Shown: positions 18,843 through 27,655 of the stretch, one piece after another | Layout: every line of letters begins with the position of its first letter | Numbering within the stretch: position 1 is the first letter of the stretch | Source of the DNA: CAWACP01 sp963780655 | GTDB taxonomy: Bacteria > Acidobacteriota > Terriglobia > Bryobacterales > Bryobacteraceae | Direction: 5' to 3' | Assembly (NCBI GenBank): GCA_963780655.1 | Contig: CAWACP010000013.1 | Span: forward strand, 62,001-126,000 | Length of the DNA stretch: 64,000 bases | Position numbers and translations under genes: made by a program | The notes under the pieces: model-generated | What the model was told of the DNA's origin: nothing | The model's input: the letters and a program-made list of their open reading frames with translations, nothing else | The model's database searches: none

Positions 18843-19034
18843 ATGACTAACGTGGTGAAGAAACACAGCATCTCTTATGAGCTGGCACGGAAAATGGTGG
18901 ATGAAGCGCTGGCGAAAGCCAAAGAGATTGGCGTTAGCGAAAACGTAACGATTCTCGATGGTGGGGATCGGGGCGCCATCCATGCGGCCAAAGGCCTTGA
19001 GATTGCCGCCCTCATCGGAGTGGCGGTCGGCTGA
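18843..19034 (+). pseudogene. Truncated GlcG/HbpS-family gene
   Basis: The 63-residue product begins exactly like GlcG/HbpS proteins (VVKKHSISYELARKMVDEAL, AKAKEIGVSENVTILD) and has an excellent ribosome site (GGAGG, 6 bases before ATG), but full-length members have about 140 residues. After ILDGGD the sequence no longer follows the family and stops at 19034. About half the protein, including the region after the DDGG turn, has been lost by deletion, and the next SDR begins 19 bases later. Family members bind haem or small acids and are often found in SDR/MDR operons. The fragment is probably non-functional, though still translated. Confidence 0.65.
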
Positions 19035-19053
19035 GCGAATCGCAGGTAGAGAA

Positions 19054-19821
19054 ATGGCAAGCCTTCACGACAAAACTGCTTTGGTGACGGGAGCGTCACG
19101 GGGAATTGGGCGCGCTACTGCCCTGGCGCTCGCTGAGGCCGGGGCGCACGTCCTGGCTCACTACGGCCGTTCCGTGCAGGGCGCGGAATCTGTCGTTGCC
19201 GACATTCGTTCAAAAGGGGGACGCGCGGATGCGATTGCCGCGGACCTGGGAACGCCAGACGGCGCGACGCTGCTGGCTCGGGAGGTTCGCTCAATTGTCG
19301 GCGAGCGATTGGATGTGCTCGTGTCTAATGCCGGCATTTCCAGGGCTGCAACGATACGGGATCATACGATTGAAGATTTTGACAACCTCTTTGCGACGAA
19401 CGTGCGCAGTCCGTTTTTTCTGGTGCAGCAACTCCTGCCCGTCCTCCACGAGGGCTCGAACATCATTGTGATCACTTCGATCGGAGCGCACGCCGTGGTT
19501 GGCAGGCCCGGTCTGGACAACCCTTCACTCCTCGCCTATTCCGCCACCAAAGGGGCATTAGAGACTCTCGTTAAGAACTGGGCCGCCATTCTCGGGCCGC
19601 TCGGCATCCGCGTGAATGCCGTGGCGCCGGGGGTAATCGACACCGACATGTCGAATTTCGCGAAGACCGAGGCAGGTCGTGAGCTGACGCTGGGAATGCA
19701 GGCATTGAAACGAATCGGCAAGCCAGACGATGTTGCGGATGTCGTGGCGTTTCTGGCGTCAGACGCAGCGCGCTGGATCACGGGAGCGAGTATCCCGGTC
19801 GACGGTGGGTCGAAACTCTGA
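19054..19821 (+). CDS. Second short-chain dehydrogenase/reductase (SDR)
   Basis: 255 residues from ATG 19054 (upstream ribosome site AGGTAGAG). Classical SDR signature: TGASRGIGRA (~12), DLGTPDG, SNAGISRA in place of NNAG (~90), ITSIGAH, YSATKGA (YxxxK) and APGVIDTDMSN. Not a recent duplicate of the 16970 gene, since the two differ throughout. The extra residues around GRPGLDNPSL before the active-site Tyr are characteristic of SDRs with a slightly longer substrate loop. Fifth gene of the sigma54-linked operon; substrate unknown. Confidence 0.9.
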   Translation: MASLHDKTALVTGASRGIGRATALALAEAGAHVLAHYGRSVQGAESVVADIRSKGGRADAIAADLGTPDGATLLAREVRSIVGERLDVLVSNAGISRAATIRDHTIEDFDNLFATNVRSPFFLVQQLLPVLHEGSNIIVITSIGAHAVVGRPGLDNPSLLAYSATKGALETLVKNWAAILGPLGIRVNAVAPGVIDTDMSNFAKTEAGRELTLGMQALKRIGKPDDVADVVAFLASDAARWITGASIPVDGGSKL

Positions 19822-19854
19822 GACGCATGTACACCTGATATTGGAGGCGTTTCG

Positions 19855-20253
19855 ATGAATCAGACAGAGGAAAACAACAAGAAGCTTGTTCTGGACGCGT
19901 TCGACACGCTGTTCAACAAACGTGATTATGCGGCGGCTGAACGTTATTGGTCGCCTCAATACATTCAGCACAGCGCCCATATTGAGCCTGGCCGAGAGGG
20001 TCTGTTCAATCTCATCAGGAGCCTTCCGCCCACGCTCGAGTATGAGCCAGGGGTCATCCTCGCCGGGGGAGATTTCGTGATTGTTCATGGCCGTTTCTCC
20101 GGCTTTGGCGCGCCTGCGAACTGGATTGCCGCTGACATCGTTCGTCTCCAGGACGGGAAACTCGTCGAGCACTGGGACGTGATTCAGGACGAGGCCACGC
20201 TGGAACAGTCAAAGAGCGGCTTGCCCATGTTCGGTCACAAATTCCCGGAATGA
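19855..20253 (+). CDS. SnoaL-like / NTF2-fold protein
   Basis: 132 residues, ribosome site GGAGG before ATG 19855. The pattern NKRDYAAAERYWSPQYIQHS, then IEPGREGLFNLIRSLP, then GKLVEHWDVIQDEA is typical of the SnoaL-like polyketide-cyclase/NTF2 superfamily as found in SDR operons. These are cone-shaped dimers that bind small ligands; a few isomerise or cyclise substrates, but most are unassigned. It ends the operon: a perfect hairpin lies 62 bases after the stop. Confidence 0.85.
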   Translation: MNQTEENNKKLVLDAFDTLFNKRDYAAAERYWSPQYIQHSAHIEPGREGLFNLIRSLPPTLEYEPGVILAGGDFVIVHGRFSGFGAPANWIAADIVRLQDGKLVEHWDVIQDEATLEQSKSGLPMFGHKFPE

Positions 20254-20585
20254 ACCCGCGATTGCGCAGGGTAATGGGTCGACCCCTACTTGGCCGGAAG
20301 ACTCGCTAACCGCGGAACCGGCGTATCGCCGGTTCTGGGGCACTCGGAAACAGGTTTCATGCGAAAAAAGCGAGCCATCTCGCCAATGATGTGTGCGAAC
20401 CTGTGGCAACGTTATCGGGCAATATCGGTAGCTACTGACGTGGTGGTTGCGGTCTGCCACCGAAGGAACTGGTCAGCATCGGCCCGTTTCTCGTCAGGTT
20501 GGTGATCCGTACGGAACAGATTTGTCATCGGAGATCGCGTAGAACGGTTTCGACTTCGCTGTAAAATTCATAGACAGCATCCTCA
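20254..20585. other. Intergenic stretch with one hairpin
   Basis: No gene that I can support. Apart from the hairpin at 20315-20335 it shows no recognisable signal. It separates the SnoaL-ended operon from a gene fragment. Confidence 0.5.
20315..20335 (+). terminator. Perfect 9-bp palindrome after the sigma54-linked operon
   Basis: GAACCGGCG-TAT-CGCCGGTTC: a 9-bp perfect stem with a 3-base loop, 62 bases downstream of the last gene. There is no T-run, so it may be a mRNA 3'-end stabiliser or a REP-like element. The element at 50509-50529 has the same geometry. Confidence 0.45.
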
Positions 20586-20858
20586 ATGAATCCCGAATCG
20601 GCTGAGCCCACTGCCGCGGACAAGTATGCGCGTTGTCCAATCCCGATGACGCACCGCCGCCTCGCGGCAGCGCATCTGCTCTGGCATCAGACGCTGGAGC
20701 ATTATCACGATCCGGACGCGTTTCTTGCGAACCTTAACTCCACGATCGAGGCGCTCCGCAACCACAATCGGCACCGGCTTAGGCTGTCTTCAGCGTGCTT
20801 CGCTCGACCAGACCAGCCCTGTTTACTCACCTCTCGCTGTTCGTGTTCGGCCTCCTAA
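20586..20858 (+). pseudogene. Fragment of a small conserved hypothetical gene
   Basis: Starts at ATG 20586 with a plausible protein whose middle (RRLAAAHLLWHQTLEHYHDP, then FLANLNSTIEALRN) resembles a recurring bacterial hypothetical family with the pattern LWHQ...Y..P..F..NLN..IQ.LRN. After ALRN the sequence becomes Arg/Ser/Cys-rich and unrelated, so the C-terminus is lost by deletion or frameshift near 20758. No function is known to me. It precedes the ADOP permease on the same strand. Confidence 0.35.
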
Positions 20859-20918
20859 ACGGTAAATGGGTGTGAGAAGTTTCGGCGCTCAGGCTGGTAC
20901 TCTTCTTCAGGAGGCGGT

Positions 20919-23396
20919 GTGCACGCGATTCGTTGGGCGGCGGCGCTGTACCAGGATCTGTGGTTCGGGACCCGCCTGCTGGCGCGCTCGCCGGGATTCA
21001 CGGCAGCATCGGTAGCCTGCCTAGCGATCGGCATCGGCGTCACCGCGTCGGTTTGCAGCGAATTGCAATCCATGGTGTTTCGGGACCTGCCGGCGGTGCG
21101 CGGTCCGAGGGACCTCGTGCGGTCCCAGACGCCTATGCCGTACGGCGACTGGGAGGAGTTTCGCAACCGCAGCGATGCGTTCGCGTCGTTGGCTGCGTCC
21201 ATGGGTCCCGTGCCCTTCGAAATCGCTGCGGCTGGAGGCCAGCCAGCGCGGGTTTGGGGGCAACTGGTTACCCCCAACTACTTCCGTACGTTGGGGGTGC
21301 AACCACTGGCGGGCCGGCTATTCGGGGTGGAGGAAGATCGGGCCGGCGCCGCTTCCGTGGCCGTGATCAGCGCGCGTTATTGGCGCGCTCGCTTTGCCAG
21401 CTCGCCTGCCACTGTGGGGGGAATCATCCGTGTCAACGGACAGCTGGTCACGCTGATTGGGGTGGCGCCGGAGAACTTCCTGGGGGCTGATCCCATGCTC
21501 TCCGCGGCGGATATCTGGATTCCAGCTACCGCTCCGCCTGGCGTTGCGCCGGAGTTGGGCCACCTGCGCGACCGGCAAGCCGCAGCTTTCGTTTTGATCG
21601 GACGATTGAGGCCGGGGCGGACGCCGGCCCGAGCCGAAGCTTCGCTCGAACCGATCGCCCGGCGCCTGGAGCAAATCTACAACGATCCCGGCAAGGACCG
21701 TAAAGAGCCCCGAGTGATCCTGCTGCCGGGAGGCCGGATCTATCCCCTTCGCGACGAAGACGTGCCCAAAGTGGTGGGACTTCCCGTCGTGATGGTCGGT
21801 CTGGTTCTGCTGATGGCGTGCATCAACGTGGCCAACATGCTGGTGGCGCGCGGGGCCGCGCGGCGGCGCGAAATTGCCGTGCGGCTTTCCATCGGCGGGA
21901 GCCGCGCGCGCATTGTGCGGCAGCTTTTGACCGAGAATCTGCTCCTGGCGGCGCTGGGGGGCGCGGCTGGCCTGGGGGTGGTGTGGTGGTACACAGCGTA
22001 CTTCGCCTCGATACGCCGCACGCTGCCCGGCTACATGACCCTGGACTGGCGCCTGGACTGGCGCGCGCTGGTCTTTTCGGCTTTGTTGACGCTGGTTTCG
22101 GGGCTGCTGTTCGGGCTGGCTCCGGCGTTGAACGCAACACGCGACGATATCGCCTCGGCACTGAAATCCACCGGTCCGTCGAGCTTGCGAGCGCGCCGCT
22201 GGTTCAGCCTGCGCAATATCCTTGTGACGAACCAGATCGCCGCCTCAATGGTGTTATTGTTGCTCACCGGCTTTATCGTGATTGGCATCCGGCGCGCCAG
22301 TTCCGCCGATCCCGGCTTCGATTATAAGCATCTGTACCTGCTGAGTCTCGACCCCGTACGCGATGGTTACGATGCAAAGCGCGCGGCCGATTATTTCGAC
22401 AAGCTCCCGCAAAGGCTGGCGCGCGTACCGGGAATCGGAGCGGTCAGCGTGGCCCAAACGATTCCGGCCGCGCTCGGCGGGGTGGAGTCGATCATCACCG
22501 CCAAGGTCGAGCTCATGGGCGGCCCGAAGGCGCTGGGCGCGATCCGCAGCTACCGCGTCGGCGCCGGCTTCTTCGAGACTCTGGGCATTCCAGTGCTGCG
22601 CGGCCGCGCCTTCACCGAGCGCGATATTGCCGACGGCTCAGCCGTTTTGATGGTGAACGAGACCATGGCGCAACAAGTCTGGCCGGGACAAGACCCGGTG
22701 GGCCAGATGCTGGATTTCGAGGGCAAACTGCACCAGGTGATCGGGGTGGCGCGCGACATTCGACCAGCGCTCCCGCTAGGGCCGTCTCTTCCGGCCGTCT
22801 ACCAGCCCAATACGCCCTCCGGTTTCGCCGTTCCTTCCCGGCAAGGCGTGACCGTGGTGGTTCGGGCGCAGCCCGGATTCGACGCGGCCGTCGGTCTGCG
22901 CCGCCAGGTGGAGGCCATCGACGCGCAGGTCGTGGTCCTCGACGTCCGGCGGATGGAGGACTTGGTGGAGCAGATCTATTACATGGCGCGCGTGGCCGCC
23001 GGGATCTACGGAGCGATGGGCGTTTTCGCGCTCGTCCTGGCGGCCGTCGGACTGGCCGGCGTGACCGCCTATTCGGTGGCGCGGCGGACGCACGAAATAG
23101 GCATCCGGGTGGCGTTGGGCGCCAGCCGGCGCAACATCCTGGGCCTGGTCCTGCGGGAGTCGGCTGCGCTGTTTGCCGTGGGCGATGCTGTTGGCCTGCT
23201 GGTGGCGCTCGCCATGATGCGCGTGCTCGGCAGCATCCTGGACGCCATGGCGCAAGCCACCCGGACCAGCGCCTCCGATCCAACGATCCTGGTGGGCGCG
23301 CCCACGCTCCTGGTCGGACTGGCGCTCGCGGCGTGCTATATCCCCGCGCGGAAGTCGATCCGGATTGATCCCGCCGCGGCGCTACGAAGCGAGTAA
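20919..23396 (+). CDS. ADOP-type MacB/FtsX permease 1
   Basis: 825 residues beginning at GTG 20919 with a perfect AGGAGG 5 bases upstream. It has the acidobacterial duplicated orphan permease plan: a short N-terminal cytoplasmic lead (LYQDLWFGTRLLARSPGFTA), TM1 (~25-45), a large MacB-type periplasmic domain (~60-260), three TM helices (~275-400) including ARRREIAVRLSIGGSR, a second periplasmic domain, and three C-terminal TM helices with the FtsX motif RRTHEIGIRVALGASR and a closing RIDPAAALRSE. No ATPase is encoded nearby. Likely part of a transporter or mechanotransmission complex that borrows an ATPase elsewhere; substrate unknown. Confidence 0.9.
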   Translation: MHAIRWAAALYQDLWFGTRLLARSPGFTAASVACLAIGIGVTASVCSELQSMVFRDLPAVRGPRDLVRSQTPMPYGDWEEFRNRSDAFASLAASMGPVPFEIAAAGGQPARVWGQLVTPNYFRTLGVQPLAGRLFGVEEDRAGAASVAVISARYWRARFASSPATVGGIIRVNGQLVTLIGVAPENFLGADPMLSAADIWIPATAPPGVAPELGHLRDRQAAAFVLIGRLRPGRTPARAEASLEPIARRLEQIYNDPGKDRKEPRVILLPGGRIYPLRDEDVPKVVGLPVVMVGLVLLMACINVANMLVARGAARRREIAVRLSIGGSRARIVRQLLTENLLLAALGGAAGLGVVWWYTAYFASIRRTLPGYMTLDWRLDWRALVFSALLTLVSGLLFGLAPALNATRDDIASALKSTGPSSLRARRWFSLRNILVTNQIAASMVLLLLTGFIVIGIRRASSADPGFDYKHLYLLSLDPVRDGYDAKRAADYFDKLPQRLARVPGIGAVSVAQTIPAALGGVESIITAKVELMGGPKALGAIRSYRVGAGFFETLGIPVLRGRAFTERDIADGSAVLMVNETMAQQVWPGQDPVGQMLDFEGKLHQVIGVARDIRPALPLGPSLPAVYQPNTPSGFAVPSRQGVTVVVRAQPGFDAAVGLRRQVEAIDAQVVVLDVRRMEDLVEQIYYMARVAAGIYGAMGVFALVLAAVGLAGVTAYSVARRTHEIGIRVALGASRRNILGLVLRESAALFAVGDAVGLLVALAMMRVLGSILDAMAQATRTSASDPTILVGAPTLLVGLALAACYIPARKSIRIDPAAALRSE

Positions 23397-23594
23397 GCCG
23401 CGGCGCCACACTCGCCCTGCTTGGCCGCTAGACTCGCAGCGCGTCCGATGGCTACCGATAACACGTCATAACGCTACGCGGTATGCTGTGCGCGCACGGT
23501 AGCTGAGGGAGAGAGCATGGTGGCTTGGCCGTGAAGCCCAGACTCGTCCGCGAGCTTCGTCGCGGAGCCATCGGCTATCCTTGATACGGACATC

Positions 23595-24080
23595 GTGCTG
23601 GCCGGTCTCTATCGCCTTTTGCCGCCCGAAGGCGCAAAGATCCTGCTTGTACTCTTCCTGTCGTTCCTTACCGGTCTGGAGAGAGAAGAGCACAAGAGCG
23701 GGAATGGGCAGTATTCATTCGGCGGCGTCCGCACTTTCCCATTGATTGGGCTTATCGCGTATGGAGTGTCCTTCCTGGCGGGCGGCCAGATCCTGCCCGT
23801 AATGCTCGGGTTCGCGGTCGTGGCCTGCTTCATGATGCTGTCTTACCGACACAAGGTGCAAACTTCGGCTGTCGCCGGCGTGACCTCCGAGATGTCGACC
23901 CTGACCACCTATGTTGCCGCGGCGCTGGTCTATCGCGAGCAGTTCTGGATCGCTACAACCCTCACGGTCGCCAGCATGCTCCTCGCCCACTTCGATAAGC
24001 GCGTCGCAGCCCTTGCGCTCGACGAACTCGGCGGCGAGCCGCATCAGAACATGCTTATCCGTGCGGTCGGCGGCAAATAG
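23595..24080 (+). pseudogene. Truncated MgtC/SapB (DUF4010-type) membrane protein
   Basis: The first ~140 residues match the N-terminal MgtC-like half of DUF4010 proteins: LAGLYRLLPPEGAKILLVLF, SFLTGLEREE, GGVRTFPLIGLIAYG and EMSTLTTYVAAALVY. Family members run to ~400 residues; here homology stops after ASMLLAHF (near 24000) and the remainder is antisense to another gene. No ATG is present at the true N-terminus (LDTDIVLAGLY is continuous upstream), so only a GTG at 23595 could start it. Both ends therefore look damaged. See the finding on the junction at ~24.0 kb. Confidence 0.7.
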
Positions 24081-24857
24081 GGTAGCGTTATGCCAGTCCC
24101 CCTGACCGTCCCGAATAAACATCATCCGGTGGTGGCATTTATCCTTGCTCAGAATGCGTTTGGCGCGATAAAGGACATTGTCGGCGACGACGGCCGGGTC
24201 GGATGTCTGCCACGCCGCAAGCTTCCCCTCCTTGTCGATTCCATAACGGTACGCCTCGTCGAGAAAGAGGCCCTGTGATGCCTTGGATGCAATGGCTGGA
24301 CTCAGTTCTTCCAGGGTGGAGAGCTTGAAGCGCTGTGTTCTTTGCACAGCGCCGGTTGCCATGCATTCCAGCGTTCCGGTCCGCTGATACGAAGAGCGGA
24401 AATCAGGATGCTCCCCTTGCTCAGGAATGCATTCGCAGTGCTTGAGCAGCGTATGTGCGTCCAGAACGATATCCGACAGGAGACCATACACGTGTGCCAG
24501 CGTTTCGAGGATTTCCCTCCCGTCGAGTCCTTCGGCGCTCCAGCGGCGTTCAATCGCTATCGCCGCATCCTCTACATCTCCCGCAGGTGCCCCGGACTGA
24601 TCCGCGAGATTGAGAAGCGGGAGGCCCTGAAGAATTAACATTGACGGCGTCTCGGCGGGCACGGCCACGCTCGCCAGAACCTGATCGCGCCAGGTGACGA
24701 GGCGAACCTCGGCGCTGCTATGGCTTTCCAGCTCACCCCGATGGACTACTGTGGTCCTTGCTTCCTTGAGCCACTTGGCGGCGGCATCTTCCTTGAGGAG
24801 CGAGTGCCACCTGCCATACCAGTTTTCGAAATCGGGGACGGTTTGTTCCTTTTGCAA
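23990..24857 (-). pseudogene. Conserved hypothetical gene, 3' end replaced
   Basis: On the minus strand ~285 residues read as a coherent soluble protein (QTVPDFENWYGRWHSLLKED, AAAKWLKEARTTVVHRGELE, GLLSDIVLDAHTLLKHCECI, HHRMMFIRDGQGDWHNATLF, FVERKGCDALIEVGE). I do not recognise the family. Beyond ~23990 the same frame runs into the antisense of the MgtC-like gene and becomes low-complexity, so the natural C-terminus is missing. The start is also uncertain: only TTG is available at 24857 and coding-like residues (GCTFVL) precede it up to a stop codon. The two truncated genes meet tail to tail. Confidence 0.5.
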
Positions 24858-25166
24858 GACGAAAGTGCATCCCGCCGAGCGCTAATCGGGCGCAAACCGT
24901 GAAGGCCGCTCAGGGACCAATTACCGCATTTACCCCCATCGACAGCATCGGCCCGGAAATACGACGGAAAGCTACGCCAGCCGGTCACGCTCCGGCGGGT
25001 CCGATGTTCAGTCTCGCTCACGTGATCCCACAGTCGGACAGCAGCCTACGATCGCAAACGGCCCGTCCCTCGTTAAACACACGCGGCGATTATCCCATCA
25101 GGCGCTTCACCGATGGGCACGCACATGCTCTGAATTGCCCCCGACACTCCCCTGGAGGGTGCGACG
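24858..25166. other. Gene-free stretch before ADOP permease 2
   Basis: No supportable gene. Short frames on both strands lack ribosome sites and family resemblance. The ribosome site and promoter region of the second permease lie at its right end. Confidence 0.5.
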
Positions 25167-27611
25167 ATGACCTCACTCTGGCAGGACTTGAAGTACAGCC
25201 TGCGGATGATCGCGAGAGCGCCGGGATACGCGGCTGTTGCCGTTGTGACGCTTGCGCTGGGGATCGGCGCGAACACGACGATCTTCAGTTGGATCAACTC
25301 GACATTATTGAATCCAATTCCCGGGCTGGCGAGCCCGCACGAGGTAGTTGCGCTGTCGCTCAGCCGGCCTTCGGAGAATCCATTTCCGTTCACTTACCCT
25401 GACGTGGTCGCCATGCGCGACGGGCAGCGAAGTTTTACGGGAATTGCGGCCAGTGGCGTGGCGCCGTTGAGCCTGACCGGCAAGGGCAAGCCGGAACGCA
25501 TCTGGGGCACAGTGGCGTCCGCGAACTACTTCACCGTTCTGGGCGTACGGCTCGCCCTGGGGCGCGGTTTCCTGCCCGCCGAGGACGAAAAGCCGGGCGG
25601 CGCTCCCGTCGCCGTGATCAGTTACCGGCTCTGGCAGACGCACTTCGCTGCGAACCCGGACATAGTGGGCCAGACGATCGAGATCAATCAGCGACGTTAC
25701 ACGATTGTGGGTGTGGCGCCCGCCGAGTTCAAAGGGACCCAGACGGGACTGCGGTCGGAGATCTGGGTTCCCGTCATGATGGTTCAGCAACTGATCGAAC
25801 GGGGCGACCTCATCCACGATCATCACTATTTCTGGATGTTCGCGCTGGGAAGGCTGAAGTCCGGCGTGGCCCCGCAACAAGCGCAGGAGGAATTGACGCT
25901 GCGCCTGAAACGGGAGGTAACGAACTACCCTGAGGAACACAAAGGGCACGAGAGTGTGACGGCATATCCGCTCTGGCGCAGCCCGTTTGGCGTAAATCAG
26001 GTGTTCTCGATACTGTTGCCGATGCTGATGTCGATCGCCGGCATCGTCCTTCTACTGGCGTGTGCGAACGTGGCGAATCTGATGCTGGTGCGGTCCGTAG
26101 CGCGGCGGCGCGAAATGGCCATTCGAATGTCGCTTGGAGCCGGCAGGTGGCGGCTGGTGCGGCAGTTACTCATCGAAAGCCTCGTGCTTGCCATCGCCGG
26201 AGGAGTGGCCGCGTTGGCGATCACCGACTGGGCCGCCGGAACTCTCATGAAGTTCCTCCCCGTAACGGATTTCCCCGTTTCACTCAGTGTTCAAACCGAC
26301 CGGGCAGTGCTGCTGGCGGCGCTCGGGATCTCGGTTCTCACCGGCATGATCTTTGGAATCCTGCCCGCGCTGCGATCCTCGGCCGGCGCGCCCGTCACGG
26401 TCCTGAAGGAGGATGCGGGGAGCGTATCGAGCGGCCTGCACAAGGCGCGCCTGGCCAGCGGCCTGGTGGTTGCGCAAATTTCGTTGTCGGTTCTGCTCCT
26501 GATTTGCGCAGGCCTGTTCATTCGCAGCTTCCTTAGCGCGCAGAACGTCAATCCGGGTTTCAACGCCCATAACGTGCTGATCGCGTCTTACGATCTGTTT
26601 ACCGCAGGTTATTCTCGCGAGTCCGGAGCGGAGTTCGATCGGCAGCTGGTCGCGAAACTGGAAGCGCTGCCGGGCGTCCAGTCGGTTGCTCTGTCCAGCC
26701 GCGTGCCGATGGGATTCGACGGACCGTCGACAAGCGTCAAGCCGGAAGGGTACATGCCGCAGGCGCATGAGTCGATGGAGACACAGGTGGCCATCGTTAC
26801 GCCGAATTACCTGAAGGCGATGCAGATTCCGCTCCTCGAGGGGCGCGACTTCACGCTGCGGGACCGGATGGATTCCGAGCGCTCGGTGATTGTCAGCAAA
26901 GCCTTCGCGAATCGGTACTGGCCGGGCCAGGAAGCCATTGGCAGGCGCCTCAACTCCGACTTAACGCACGAATGGTTCACCGTGGTGGGTGTGGCGCGGG
27001 ACAGCAAGGCGACCGGTCTGAACGACAAACCGAAGGCATTCCTTTATTTGCCGCTGTATCAGGTTTATCAGGCCACCATGACCGTCAACGCGAGGGTACT
27101 CGGAGATCCAATGGCCTCGGGCGCGGCCGTCGTGAAAACCATTCACGAGCTGAATGCCGAACTGGTGGTGTTCGACGTGGCTGACCTCCAGGAGCGCTGG
27201 CAGTTCGCCAGCTTCCAGCAGCGAATCGCGGGAACATTTGTAGGCGCGTTCGGACTGATCGCCCTGATTCTCGCAACGGTGGGAATCTACGGCGTCACGG
27301 CTTATACGACTCGGCAGCGCATACACGAAATCGGCATCCGCGTGGCTTTGGGCGCGACCAAAGAACAAGTCCTGCGGCTTGTACTTACGGGTGGGCTGCG
27401 TTTGACGTTTCTCGGTGTAGGCCTGGGTCTGGCCGCGTCCTTCGCACTTACTCGGTACTTAGGGAGCATGCTGCTGGGCGTGACGAGTACCGATGCTGTG
27501 ACCTTCGGAATTGTAGTGGCTCTGCTTTGCGTCGTGGCGCTGTTAGCCTGCGTTCTTCCCGCGCTTCGCGCCATGCGCGTAGACCCGGTGGTCGCGTTGC
27601 GCCACGAATAG
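25167..27611 (+). CDS. ADOP-type MacB/FtsX permease 2
   Basis: 814 residues from ATG 25167, with GGAGGG upstream. Same plan as the 20919 permease: DLKYSLRMIARAPGYAAVAV and TM1, MacB-type periplasmic domain, central TM bundle with ARRREMAIRMSLGAGR, second periplasmic domain, C-terminal bundle with RQRIHEIGIRVALGATK and the end MRVDPVVALRHE. It is clearly a divergent paralogue of permease 1, only moderately similar, so the pair is not a recent tandem duplication. Again no ATPase or adaptor adjoins. Predicted inner membrane location with large periplasmic domains. Confidence 0.9.
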   Translation: MTSLWQDLKYSLRMIARAPGYAAVAVVTLALGIGANTTIFSWINSTLLNPIPGLASPHEVVALSLSRPSENPFPFTYPDVVAMRDGQRSFTGIAASGVAPLSLTGKGKPERIWGTVASANYFTVLGVRLALGRGFLPAEDEKPGGAPVAVISYRLWQTHFAANPDIVGQTIEINQRRYTIVGVAPAEFKGTQTGLRSEIWVPVMMVQQLIERGDLIHDHHYFWMFALGRLKSGVAPQQAQEELTLRLKREVTNYPEEHKGHESVTAYPLWRSPFGVNQVFSILLPMLMSIAGIVLLLACANVANLMLVRSVARRREMAIRMSLGAGRWRLVRQLLIESLVLAIAGGVAALAITDWAAGTLMKFLPVTDFPVSLSVQTDRAVLLAALGISVLTGMIFGILPALRSSAGAPVTVLKEDAGSVSSGLHKARLASGLVVAQISLSVLLLICAGLFIRSFLSAQNVNPGFNAHNVLIASYDLFTAGYSRESGAEFDRQLVAKLEALPGVQSVALSSRVPMGFDGPSTSVKPEGYMPQAHESMETQVAIVTPNYLKAMQIPLLEGRDFTLRDRMDSERSVIVSKAFANRYWPGQEAIGRRLNSDLTHEWFTVVGVARDSKATGLNDKPKAFLYLPLYQVYQATMTVNARVLGDPMASGAAVVKTIHELNAELVVFDVADLQERWQFASFQQRIAGTFVGAFGLIALILATVGIYGVTAYTTRQRIHEIGIRVALGATKEQVLRLVLTGGLRLTFLGVGLGLAASFALTRYLGSMLLGVTSTDAVTFGIVVALLCVVALLACVLPALRAMRVDPVVALRHE

Positions 27612-27655
27612 AGTCGGCCCGGTTGCAAAGGTTGCCGGAACGCTCTGTCTGGCAG

